Shown here: positions 47,980 through 58,182 of the stretch, in pieces
Position numbering within the stretch: the first letter of the stretch is position 1
How the letters are laid out: each line of letters begins with the position of its first letter
Origin: Arachis hypogaea
Taxonomy: Eukaryota; Streptophyta; Magnoliopsida; Fabales; Fabaceae
DNA: 64,000 nt
Direction of reading: 5' to 3'
Assembly: GCF_003086295.3 (NCBI RefSeq)
Contig: NC_092042.1
Location: 43,398,137 to 43,462,136 of the forward strand
Position numbers and translations under genes: made by a program
The notes under the pieces: model-generated
What the model was told of the DNA's origin: nothing
Seen by the model: the letters and a program-made list of their open reading frames with translations, nothing else
Databases searched by the model: none

Positions 47980-48509
47980 CACGCGACGCGACCGCATCAG
48001 CGACGCGTCCGCGTCGCAAGGAGAGGGGAGAAAAAAAACGAACAGAGAGTCACGCTGGAGCGTGGCTGGAGGCGTGCCAGTGGCACAAATCGCCCCACGC
48101 GACCGCATCGCCGACGCGTCCGTGTCATGTGGGAATATTAACCTCCCACGCGACCGCGTGACCCACGCGGCCGCGTGCCCTGATTTTTGACGTAAAATTG
48201 GTGCACAACCAAATATTGTGCTGGAGTGGTGATGGCTTGGTGCTAGACGCATAATCCCTATCACGCGAACGCGTCGCCGATGCATCCGCATCATTCCCTT
48301 CTGAAGCCACTCACGCGATCGCATGTCCCACGCGATCGCGTCACCCCAAATTTGGCAAATATTTAAATTCGAAGAGAGAGTTGTGCAGGCGCGAGGCTGC
48401 ACTTGCCCCCGAAGCATAACATGGGTCACGCGACCGCGTGACCGATGCGACCGCGTCAACTAACTAAAACGCAATCACGCGAACGCGTGTCCCACGCGGC
48501 CGCGTCGCT
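47980..48509 (+). repeat. GC-rich double-palindrome array of E4
   Basis: About seven clusters near 47980, 48095, 48147, 48261, 48311, 48427 and 48477, mostly pairs of dyads three to four bases apart, such as CACGCGACCGCGTG then CACGCGGCCGCGTG. Perfect palindromes include CGCGATCGCG and CACGCGGCCGCGTG. The LTRs of the same element carry the same motif. Confidence 0.85.
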
Positions 48510-48625
48510 TGCGCCACCTAGTTTACTTTCTCTCTCCCAATCTTAATCCTCTCTTGTTCTTTTATCCTTTTATTTTTCTTTTTCCTTCCTCAAAATATTT
48601 ATCTCTTTCTATTTTCAGTACTTCT

Positions 48626-48662
48626 TTGCTTGAGGACAAGCAAACCTTTAAGTTTGGTATTG
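48626..48662 (+). promoter_or_regulatory. Hairpin plus AAGTTTGG motif, internal copy (E4)
   Basis: TTGCTTGAGGACAAGCAA (7-bp stem, AGGA loop) then AAGTTTGGTATTG, 34 bases before the ORF2 stub. Kept although ORF2 is gone. Confidence 0.7.
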
Positions 48663-48695
48663 ACGCTTCGCTTAAGGGTTTTTCTATTTATTCCT

Positions 48696-48731
48696 ATGGC
48701 ACCAAAGAGGGAGGCAAATCATCTTCACTGA
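48696..48731 (+). pseudogene. ORF2 stub of E4
   Basis: ATGGCACCAAAG resembles the ORF2 start of E1, but reading stops after 11 residues and no further ORF2 sequence follows before the spacer. Confidence 0.5.
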
Positions 48732-49764
48732 GGAGCACAACCTGAAGAATAAAACGTCTGCTAGGATAACTAAGGTGTCCTCCCATCTTTGTCTATGTTG
48801 TGTTCCGGTTTTCTGCTATTTTGCTTTGTTTGCTGCATGATCCTTTATTAGTTAGAATCCTAGGATTAGTTTTCTTTTAATTGCTTTAATACTGAAAAGA
48901 TGTTTCATGTACCACTCACTGAACTTGAATCTAAAAAAAAACGAAAAGAAGTGATGCAATGCATGAGAAATTGAGTCTAATTTTAAGAATAGTCTTATTT
49001 ACTTAAATATGGTGGTATTTTTTGTGATTTTTGAATGCATGATATGAGTAGTGCATATTTGAATTTGAATCAAGAGATGTTGATGTATAAGGAACAGGAA
49101 TTTAGAGAATTATTATGACTTCTCTGAAATAAACAAAAATTTAATCCTTGAAGCAAAAGAAACAGCAAAAGGAAAAAAATAATAAATAAATAAATAATAA
49201 TAAAAGCAAGGTCCAAGGCTCTGAGCATCAATGACTAGGGAGGTCAGACATGATTATAAGCTCAAAGAGTTGTTTCCCTAGTCATATGCTTGTGGTGTGA
49301 CTATATCAAGTAATCTTTGGGATAGAACACTTAGAGTTGAGATCAATTGCATTTAACAGAGTATGCCAAAGGCTTTGAGCACCACTGTCTGGGAATAACT
49401 GAAAGAAAAATCAGAACTCAAAGGGAGTTTCCCAGTTAAGTGCTTGTGGTATTTTTGTGTCAAGTAACTCTTGAGACAAAACATTTAAAGTCACGGCTAG
49501 GCTCAAGGTGCAAAGCACCAAAGAAAATTAAATTAAAGTAAATGTTGCTGTGTTCAAGGATTAAATTGAAATATAAAGATCAGAGAATTCATAATATCAT
49601 CCGGATTCTAATTCTAAATGACAATAACTTTCCTGATTCAAAGGAGAGTGAGATGCCAAACCTATTCAAGATTACAGTTATAAACCTACTATAAAAAGAG
49701 ACATGAGCTTAATCGAACTCTCATTCTCATGCAAATTCACATCATAAGCTTATATTAGTTTTGG
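48732..49764 (+). other. E4 spacer before 3' LTR with two stem-loops
   Basis: No coding. Stem-loop 1: GAGCATCAATGACTAGGGA (49223-49241) with TCCCTAGTCATATGCTTG (49275-49292). Stem-loop 2: GAGCACCACTGTCTGGGA (49377-49394) with TCCCAGTTAAGTGCTTG (49430-49446). A small (AAAT)n/(AAT)n run lies at 49180-49204. Confidence 0.7.
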
Positions 49765-49801
49765 TTGCTTGAGGACAAGCAACAGTTTAAGTTTGGTGTT
49801 G
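49765..49801 (+). promoter_or_regulatory. Hairpin plus AAGTTTGGTGTTG abutting E4 3' LTR
   Basis: TTGCTTGAGGACAAGCAA then AAGTTTGGTGTTG ending exactly at the LTR start 49802. Confidence 0.7.
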
Positions 49802-51166
49802 TGATGCGTGAGCATCTTGTCTATCTTTTCCTAGTGAATTTGCATCTAATTTGTTGAGTTTAATTAAGAATTAATTATATTTTAGCCACTATGGATACTA
49901 TTTTGAGTTTTGTGCAATTTTATTTATTTTAGCTAGCATTCGGAGGGATTTGATGAAGTTTCTGCAGAGAAAAAGAAGAAACCAAAGAGATGACCAGCGA
50001 AGACCGACGCAGACGAATGGCTCACGCGACCGCGCGGAATGGAGAAATCGCAATGACGCGATCGCGTGCCTGACGCGAACGCGTGGACTGGAATATGCAC
50101 AAATGACGCGAACGCGTGGACGACGCGGACGCGTCACATGCGCGATCTGCAATAATTTAGAAAACGCTGGTTACGATTTCTGGGCTATTTTTGACCCAGT
50201 TTTCAGCCCAGAAAACACATATTAGAAGCTGCAGAATGGACAAATCAAGTGGTCCCCACCCATAAACTGAAGATCTGTTAATTAATTCGAATTTAAATTC
50301 AAATCTTATCTTTTAGGAAAAGATATTATTTTTAATTTTTGATTTTAAACCATTAGGATTAGTAATAAATAGAAACTCTGTACATTTAGACAGGTACCAG
50401 ATTGTTACCTAAATCCTTATCTTTCTTCTCTGAACCATGAGCAACTAATCCTTCATTGTTAAGGTTAGGAGCTCTGTCTATTTGTATGGATTTATTCGTT
50501 TGATCTTTCTAATTTAATTCATGTCTTGATTTATATTTCAATAATTGTTTTCGCTCTTTACTTTATGAATATGGGTGGAACGGAAGTATGACCCATGTTC
50601 TAATTGAGTTCTTGTAAAACTTGGAAAAGCTCTTTACTTGAACAACAGCTTGAAAACATATTATACTGAATTTCTAATTGTTTGTATTTAACGGGATACG
50701 TGACATATAATCCCTTTATTTTTGGATAATTATAATTCTTTTGGCATATAAACTAGAGATTGATCATCACCCTCTAATTGGAATTAATTGACCAAGGAAT
50801 TGGCAATTAATGAATTTTAAAGGAGACTAGGAAGGTCTAAGGAATTAGGGCCTAGTCATATATAGTTTGCCATGAAATTATATCTTGCATGATTAAATTA
50901 GTTAGTGATAAAAATAAATCTGGAAAATAGATAACTCTAAAACCTTAACTGCTTTCTCAACATTTTATTCCCAACTCATTTATTTGTCTATCCTTTTGAA
51001 ATTCTAAGATCGAACTTAAACCATTTGAACATCTCAAAACCAATTTTTTCTTGCCTAACTAACCCACTCAATCCTTGTGGGATCGACCCTTACTCACGTA
51101 AGGTATTACTTGGTACGACCCGGTGCGCTTGCCGGTTAGTAAGTGTGGGTTATAAATTCCGCACCA
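49802..51166 (+). repeat. 3' LTR of E4 (1365 bp)
   Basis: TGATGCGTGAGC to CCGCACCA; palindrome cluster 50015-50150 better preserved than in the 5' LTR. Lacks about 20 bases near 51065 that the 5' LTR has. Confidence 0.85.
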
Positions 51167-51243
51167 CCGGACACACTACACACGGATATAGTGCCCGGCA
51201 CACTCTTTTGATATGAAAAGATGCGAGCGGGATACTCTGCCAC
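51167..51243 (-). repeat. E2-type LTR scrap, right part of the E4 insertion site
   Basis: Continues 43210-43288 after E4 (GATATAGTGCCCGGCACAC, GCGAGCGGGATACTCTGCCAC). Confidence 0.5.
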
Positions 51244-51640
51244 TGGTGGACGAAATTGTGATCTCTAATAATGGCTTCAACTTGGTATGCGCGTTTATAA
51301 CTTCGCATTTTCTTCACAACCTCGCACAACTAACCAGCAAGTGCACTGGGTCGTCCAAGTAATAAACCTTACGTGAGTAAGGGTCGATCCCATAGAGATT
51401 GTTGGTATGAAGCAAGCTATGGTCATCTTATAAAACTCAGTCAGGCGAATAATAAATAGTTATGGAGTTTTTGAATAATAATAATAAATAAACTGAAAAT
51501 AAAGATAAAAATACTTATGTAGATAATCGATGGGAATTTCAGATAGGCGTACGAATATGCGTGCTCCTTCTGAATCTCTGCTTTCCTACTGCCTTCATCC
51601 AATCCTTCTTACTCCTTTCCATGTCAAGCTGTATGTAGGG
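51244..51640 (-). repeat. FIDEL-type LTR (L6) on minus strand, left part
   Basis: On the minus strand this is the LTR 3' end (ends CGTCCACCA). The E3 insertion interrupts it after TAGGG; it resumes at 61936. The words GGGATCGACCCTTACTCACG are shared with the other LTRs. Confidence 0.8.
51636..51640 (+). other. Target site duplication of E3, left
   Basis: TAGGG, repeated at 61931-61935. Confidence 0.9.
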
Positions 51641-53341
51641 TGATGAGCGGATAATTTGTACGCTTTTTGGCATTGTTTTCAGTATGTTTTTAGTATGATC
51701 TAGTTAGTTTTTAGTATATTTTTATTAGTTTTTAGTTAAAATTCACTTTTCTGGACTTTACTATGAGTTTGTGTGTTTTTCTGTGATTTCAGGTATTTTC
51801 TGGCTGAAATTGAGGGACCTGAGCAAAAATCTGATTCAGAGACTGAAAAGGACTGCAGATGCTGTTGGATTCTGACCTCCCTGCACTCGAAGTGGATTTT
51901 CTGGAGCTACAAAAGCCCAATTGGCGCGCTCTCAACGGTGTTGGAAAGTAGACATTCTGGGCTTTCCAGCAATATATGATAGTCCATACTTTGCCCAAGA
52001 TTTGATGGCCCAAACCGGCGTTCAAAGTCACCCTCAAGATTTCCAGCGTTAAACGCCGGAACTGCACCAAAATGGGAGTTAAACGCCCAAACTGGCATAA
52101 AAGCTGGCGTTTAACTCCAAGAAGAGTCTCTACACAAAAATGCTTCAATGCTCAGCCCAAGCACACACCAAGTGGGCCCGGAAGTGGATTTTTATGTCAT
52201 TTACTCATCTCTGTACACCCTAGGTTACTAGTTCTCTATATATAGGACCTTTTACTATTGTATTTTCATCTTTGGACATCTAGTTCTTAGATCATTGGGA
52301 GGCTGGCCTCACGGCCATGCCTAGACCTTGTTCTTATGTATTTTCAACGGTGGAGTTTCTACACACCATAGATTAAGGTGTGGAGCTCTGCTGTACCTCG
52401 AGTATTAATGCAATTACTATTGTTCTTCTATTCAATTCCGCTTGTTCTTGTTCTAAGATATCACTTGTTCTTCAACTTGATGAATGTGATGATCCGTGAC
52501 ACTCATCATCATTCTCACCTATGAACGTGTGACTGACAACCACCTCCGTTCTACCTTAGATTGGGTGAATATCTCTTGGATTCCTGATACACGATGCATG
52601 GTTGATCGCCTGACAACCGAGTGCTCGCCTGACAAATGAGCCAGCCATTCCGTGAGATCAGAGTCTTCGTGGTATAGGCTAGAACTGATGGCGGCATTCA
52701 AGAGAATCCGGAAGGTCTAACCTTGTCTGTGGTATTCTGAGTAGGATTCAATGATTGAATGACTGTGACGTGCTTCAAACTCCTGAAGGCGGGGCGTTAG
52801 TGACAGACGCAAAAGAATCACTGGATTCTATTCCGGCCTGATTGAGAACCGACAGATGGATAGCCGTGCCGTGACAGGGTGCGTTGAACATTTCCACTGA
52901 GAGGATGGGAGGTAGCCACTGACAACGGTGAAACCCTTGCATAAGCTTGCCATGGAAAGGAGTAAGAAGGATTGGATGAAGACAGTAGGAAAGCAGAGAG
53001 ACGGAAGGGACAAGCATCTTCATACGCTTATCTGAAATTCCCACCAATGAATTACATAAGTATCTCTATCTTTATCTTTATGTTTTATTCGTATATCACC
53101 CATATCCATTTGAGTTTGCCTGACTAAGATTTACAAGGTGACCATAGCTTGCTTCATACCAACAATCTCTGTGGGATCGACCCTTACTCGCGTAAGGTTT
53201 ATTACTTGGACGACCCAGTACACTTGCTGGTTAGTTGTGCGAAGTTGTGTTTATGCCATGGTATTGAACACCAAGTTTTTGGGTTCATCACCGGGGATTA
53301 TTTGAGTTGTGAAAAGTATTGATCACAATTTCGCGCTATGA
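51641..53341 (+). repeat. 5' LTR of E3 (1701 bp)
   Basis: TGATGAGCGGATAATTT to CGCGCTATGA (CA expected; the 3' LTR ends CGCGCTATCA). TATA-like CTATATATAGG at 52235-52245. Decayed GGCGTT/AACGCC arms at 52015-52120, upstream of the TATA. A diverged copy of the LTR/primer-site junction lies inside the LTR at 53269-53308. Confidence 0.92.
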
Positions 53342-53347
53342 AGTTTT

Positions 53348-53367
53348 TGGCGCCGTTGCCGGGGATT
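53348..53367 (+). other. Primer binding site of E3 (tRNA-Asp)
   Basis: TGGCGCCGTTGCCGGGGATT, complementary to the 3' end of plant tRNA-Asp (19 of 20 positions by memory, the last base differing), six bases after the LTR. Confidence 0.92.
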
Positions 53368-53474
53368 GTTGAGTTTGGACAACTGACGGTTCATCTTGTT
53401 GCTTAGATTAGGTATTTTTTTTTCAGAGTTCTTAAGAATGAATTCTAGAGTTTCAAGATGATCTGTTGAAGTCT

Positions 53475-53679
53475 GGCTGGCTGTGAAGCCATGTCTAATT
53501 TCATTGGACCGAGGTTTCAACTTATCATCACAAGAGCTTGTTGATTTCTATCAATCTTGCTATTGGAGCAGTGATCTGCTAAGGCTTGGCTGGCCATTGG
53601 CCATGTCTAGTGTTTTGGACCGAAGCTTTCTTTGAAAGCTTGGCTGGCTGTGAAGCCATGTCTAATTCCTGGACCGGAG
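53475..53679 (+). repeat. Three leader repeats with stem-loops
   Basis: Units at 53475-53513, 53583-53625 and 53642-53679 each read TGGCTGGC, a hairpin (TGGCT/AGCCA or TGGCC/GGCCA), ATGTCTA and then TGGACCG. They lie 100-330 bases after the primer site, where RNA packaging signals usually lie. Confidence 0.6.
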
Positions 53680-54171
53680 TCTTAGACTAAACATTGCATG
53701 ATTCCTGGAATTCTCATTAAGAATTTTGATACCTTTATTTTTCTTTTCCACTTAATTTTCGAAAAAGCACAAAAAAGTTTACAAAATCATAAAAACCAAA
53801 AATATTCTATGTTTCTTGTTTGAGTCTAGTGTTTCATTTTAATTTTGGTGTCAATTGCATGTTTCTGTTCTTCTTGCATTCATGCATGTGTCTTCATTAA
53901 TCTTCAAGTTGTTCTTGATGATTTCTTACTCTTATCTTTGAATTCTCTTGACTTGAGTGTTTATGTGTCTCATATGCATTCTCATTAGTGTCAGTAGTAT
54001 ACAAACTGCTAAGTTTGGTGTCCTGCATGCATTGTTATTTGATTTTAGTCACATTTTGATTATTACTCACTATTAAAAATCCAAAAATATTTTTAATTTG
54101 TGTCTTTTCAAGTCAATAATACAGAGAATTGGAGATTCAGAACATACAGCAGAGGAATTGCACAGAAAAAG

Positions 54172-54317
54172 CTGGGCATTCAAAATGCCCAGTGAAGAAG
54201 GACAGACTGGCGTTTAAACGCCAGCCAGGGTACCTGGTTGGGCGTTTAACGCCCAAAAGGGTAGATTTTTGGGCGTTAAACGCCAGAATGTGCACCATTC
54301 TGGGCATTTAACGCCAG
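54172..54317 (+). repeat. Palindrome array in E3 leader (five units)
   Basis: Units at 54172 (CTGGGCATT / AATGCCCAG), 54207, 54239 (TGGGCGTT / AACGCCCA), 54270 and 54300. Arms vary but mostly in a paired way. Confidence 0.85.
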
Positions 54318-54909
54318 GATGACACAAGAGGGAAGATTCTATTTTTAATGCCAATTTTTTTCAGGTTTTCAAAGTCTTTCAAAATCAAATCCTTTTTCAA
54401 ATCAAATCTTTTCAATCAAATGTTTTCAAAATTAATTTCTTTCCTTTTTCAAATATACTTGCTATCAATTAATGATTTGATTCAACATTTCAAGTATGTT
54501 GCCTTTTCTGTTGAGAAAGGTTTAATGTTTGAATCATATCTTTTCTTGATAGCCAAGTCATTAATTTTTAAAATCAAATCCTTTTAAAATGTCTTTCAAA
54601 TCATATCTTCTTAACCACATCTTTTTCAAAATAGCTTTCAATCAAATCTTTTTGAATTCTAATTTCAAAATCTTTTTCAAAAAATCACTTCACTTCTTTC
54701 TCAATCATGATTTTTGAAAATCAAGTAGTGTTTTTCAAAATGTTTTCAAAATCTTTTACTTAATTTTCGAAAATTGCTTCCCTTCTTCTCACATCCTTCT
54801 ATTTATGGACTAACACTATTCCTTAATGCAAAATTCGAACTCCATCTTCTTTGATAAGTTCGAATTTTCTACTTCTGCCTTCCATTTTTCTTTTCCTCTG
54901 ACACCTCAA

Positions 54910-54940
54910 GGAATCTCTATACTGTGACATAGAGGATTCC
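54910..54940 (+). promoter_or_regulatory. Pre-gag hairpin of E3
   Basis: GGAATCTCTAT with ATAGAGGATTCC around ACTGTGAC, identical in stem to E1. Confidence 0.55.
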
Positions 54941-54967
54941 ATATTTTCTTGTTCTCTTCTCTTTCAT

Positions 54968-57305
54968 ATGAGCAGGAGCAAAGACAAAAGCATTCTTGTT
55001 GAGGCTGATCCTGAACCCGAAAGGACCTTGAAGCGAAAGCTAAGAGAAGCTAAGGCACAACTCTCTGTAGAGGACCTAACCGAATTCTTCAAAGAAGAAG
55101 AACACATGGCAGCCGAAAACAACAACAATACCAATAATGCAAGGAAGGTGCTGGGTGACTTCACTGCACCTACTCCCGACTTCTATGGGAGAAGCATCTC
55201 TATCCCTGCCATTGGAGCAAACAACTTTGAGCTTAAGCCTCAATTAGTTTCTCTAATGCAACAGAATGGCAAGTTCCATGGACTTCCATTGGAAGATCCT
55301 CATCAGTTTTAGCTGAATTCTTGCAAATCTGTGACACTGTCAAGACTAATGGGTTGACCCTGAGGTCTACAGACTTATGCTATTCCCTTTTGCTGTAAGA
55401 GACAGAGCTAGGACATGGTTGGACTCACAACCTAAAGAAAGCCTGAACTCTTGGGAAAAGCTAGTCAATGCCTTCTTGGCAAAGTTCTTTCCACCTCAAA
55501 AATTGAGTAAGCTTAGAGTGGAAGTCCAAACCTTCAAACAGAAGGAAGAAGAATCCCTCTATGAAGCTTGGGAAAGATACAAACAATTAATCAGAAAGTG
55601 TCCCTCTGACATGCTTTCTGAATGGAGCATCATAGGTATTTTCTATGATGGTCTCTCTGAACTATCCCAAATGTCTTTGGATAGCTCTGCTGGAGGATCT
55701 CTTCATCTGAAGAAGACGCCTACAGAAGCTCAAGAGCTGATTGAAATGGTTGCAAATAACCAATTCATGTACACTTCTGAAAGGAATCCTGTGAACAATG
55801 GGACAAATCAGAAGAAAGGAGTTCTTGAGATTGACACTCTGAATGCCATACTGGCTCAGAACAAAATATTGACTCAGCAAGTCAATATGATTTCTCAAAG
55901 TCTGTCTGGAATGCAAAATGCACCAGGTAGTACTAAGGAGGCTTCATCTGAAGAAGAAGCTTATGATCCTGAGAACCCTTCAATGGAAGAGGTGAATTAC
56001 ATGGGAGAACCCTATGGAAACACCTATAATCCTTCATGGAGAAATCATCCAAATCTCTCATGGAAGGATCAACAGAGACCTCAACAAGGTTTCAACAATA
56101 ATAATGGTGGAAGAAACAGGTTTAGCAGTGGCAAACCTTTTCCATCATCTTCTCAGCAACAGACAGAGAGTTCTAAGCAGAACCACTCTGACTTAGCAAC
56201 CATGGTCTCTGATCTAATCAAAACCACTCAAAGTTTCATGACTGAAACAAGGTCCTCCATTAGAAATTTGGAGGCACAAGTGGGTCAGCTGAGCAAGAAA
56301 ATTACTGAACTCCCTCCTAGTACTCTCCCAAGCAATACAGAAGAAAATCCAAAAGGAGAGTGCAAGGCCATCAACATGGCCGAATTTGGAGAGGAGAGAG
56401 AGGCAGTGAACGCCACGGAGGAAGACCTCAATGGACGTCCACTGGCCTCCAATGAGTTCCCCAATGAGGAACCATGGGAATCTGAGGCTCAAAATGACAC
56501 CATAGAGATTCCATTGGACTTACTTCTGCCATTCATGAGCTCTGATGAGTATTCTTCCTCTGAAGAGGATGAGTATGTCACTGAAGAGCAAGTTGCTAAA
56601 TACCTTGGAGCAATCATGAAGCTAAATGACAAGTTATTTGGAAATGAGACTTGGGATGATGAACCCCCTTTGCTCACCAAAGAACTGAATGACTTGTCTA
56701 GGCAGAAACTGCCTCAAAAGAGACAGGGTCCTGGGAAGTTTTCAATACCTTGTACCATTGGCACCATGACCTTCAAGAAGGCCTTGTGTGACCTAGGGTC
56801 AAGTGTAAACCTCATGCCTCTCTCTGTAATGGAGAAGCTAGGGATCTTTGAGGTGCAAGCTGCAAAAATCTCACTAGAGGTGGCAGACAACTCAAGAAAA
56901 CAAGCTTATGGACTTGTAGAGGATGTTCTGGTAAAAGTTGAAAACTATTACATCCCTGCTGATTTCATAGTCCTAGAAACTGGGAAGTGCATGGATGAAT
57001 CCATCATCCTTGGCAGACCCTTCCTAGCCACAGCAAAGGCTGTGATTGATGTTGATAGAGGAGAATTGATCATTCAAGTGAATGAGGAATCCTTTGTGTT
57101 TAAGGCTCAAGGATATCCCTCTGTCATCATGGAGAGGAAGCATGAAGAGCTTCTCTCAAAACAGAGCCAAACAGAGCCCCCACAGTCAAACTCTAAGTTT
57201 GGTATTGGGAGGCCACAACCAACTTCTAAGTTTGGTGTTGAACCCCCACATTCAAACTCTAAGTTTGGTGTTGGGAGGTTCCAACATTGCTCTAAGCATC
57301 TGTGA
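54968..57305 (+). pseudogene. gag-protease of E3, two one-base deletions
   Basis: Open from 54968 to a TAG at 55310-55312, then from the next frame 55377 to 57305 (642 codons). Against E1, one T is missing in the run at about 55308 and one base near 55352; together they shift the frame. Otherwise it is full length: gag domain (TWLDSQPKESLNSWEKL), no zinc knuckle, protease with PCTIGTMTFKKALCDLGSS and ILGRPFLATA, and three KFG(V/I)G motifs at the end. Both deletions fall in or near homopolymers, so sequencing error is as likely as real mutation; if so the ORF would be intact, about 779 codons. Confidence 0.8.
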
Positions 57306-57322
57306 GGCTCCATGAGAGCCCA

Positions 57323-57370
57323 CTGTCAAGCTATTGACATTAAAGAAGCGCTTGTTGGGAGGCAACCCAA
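57323..57370 (+). promoter_or_regulatory. Post-gag stem-loops of E3
   Basis: GTCAAGCTATTGAC (longer stem than E1) and TTGGGAGGCAACCCAA. Confidence 0.5.
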
Positions 57371-57508
57371 TGTTATATTTTATCTATTCCCTTTTGTTAT
57401 TTTATGTTTTTTGTAGGTTGATGATCATGAGAAGTCACAAAATCAATGGAAAAAGCAAAAACAGAAGAAAACAGAAAGAAAAACAGCACACCCTGGAGGA
57501 AGAACCTG

Positions 57509-57680
57509 CTGGCGTTTAAACGCCAGTGAGGCTAGCAGATGGGCGTTTAACGCCCAGTCTGGCACCATTCTGGGCGTTTAACGCCAGAAAGGGGCACCAG
57601 ACTGGCGTTAAACGCCAGAAAAGAGCAAGCTCCTGGCGTTAAACGCCAGAAATGGGCACCAGCCCGGCGTTTAACGCCAG
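57509..57680 (+). repeat. Palindrome array between gag and ORF2 of E3 (six units)
   Basis: Units at 57509, 57540, 57570, 57602, 57633 and 57664, period 30-32 bases. CTGGCGTTAAACGCCAG and variants; 57540 is TGGGCGTTTAACGCCCA with both arms changed. Confidence 0.9.
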
Positions 57681-58109
57681 AATTGGCTAAAAACGCATTT
57701 TTGCATGCCATTTGGTGCAGGGATGACTTTTCCTTGACACCTCAAGATCTGTGGACCCCATAGGATCCCCACCTACCCCACCACTCTCTCTCTCTTCTTC
57801 ACCCATTCACCAATCACCTCAACACCTCTTCCCCAAAAACCCTTCACCTATCAAATCCCATCTTTCTCTTCACCACTCACATCCTTCCTTCATAAAACCC
57901 CACCTACCTCACCATTCAAATTCAAACCACTTTCCCACCCAAACCCTCCCATACATGACCGAACCATCACCACCCCACACTCCTATATAAACCCTCCTTC
58001 ACTCCTTCATTTTCACACATCATAAACACTCTTTCTCCTCATTTTGGCCGAACACAAAGCCATCTCCATCTCCCTCATTTCTTCTTCTTCTACTCTCTTC
58101 TTTCTTCTT
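57681..58109 (+). promoter_or_regulatory. Candidate internal promoter of E3 ORF2
   Basis: C/T-rich stretch with TATATAAA at 57984-57991 and CA-rich leader (TTTTCACACATCATAAAC), ATG about 195 bases further. Position and sequence match E1. The frame 57751-57990 (Pro/Ser-rich) is probably not coding. Confidence 0.45.
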
Positions 58110-58147
58110 TTGCTCGAGGACGAGCAAACCTTTTAAGTTTGGTGTGG
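58110..58147 (+). promoter_or_regulatory. Hairpin plus AAGTTTGGTGTGG, internal copy (E3)
   Basis: TTGCTCGAGGACGAGCAA: the sixth stem pair is C-G here and T-A in the LTR-abutting copies, a compensatory change. AAGTTTGGTGTGG follows, 36 bases before the ORF2 ATG. Confidence 0.7.
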
Positions 58148-58182
58148 TAAAAGCATTGCTTTTTGTTTTTCCATAACCATTT

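Larger units (their letters stand above)
43289..51166 (+). mobile_element. E4: complete but dead Athila/Tat-like element, 7.9 kb
   Basis: LTRs 43289-44679 and 49802-51166; target duplication CCGGG (43284-43288) versus CCGGA (51167-51171), one mismatch. Internal: tRNA-Asp primer site, hairpin, gag-pro with five stops, palindrome array, ORF2 reduced to a stub, two stem-loops, LTR-abutting motif. No pol. The LTRs differ at many sites, so it is older than E3. Confidence 0.85.
53680..54967 (+). other. E3 leader before gag
   Basis: Non-coding and AT-rich apart from the palindrome array at 54172-54317 and the hairpin at 54910-54940. One further AAGTTTGGTGT lies at about 54011. The part after 54320 matches the E1 leader. 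Confidence 0.7.

Noticed and set aside
47927..48459. Arg-rich frames on both strands in the E4 array
   Set aside because: Shadows of the CGCG palindromes; open on several frames at once because of the repeat.
53348..53367. tRNA-Asp gene
   Set aside because: Only the 3' 20 bases match, in antisense, and they abut an LTR: a primer binding site.
57751..57990. Pro/Ser-rich small protein upstream of ORF2
   Set aside because: The equivalent E1 frame (3963-4277) differs in reading and sequence; the region looks like promoter and leader.
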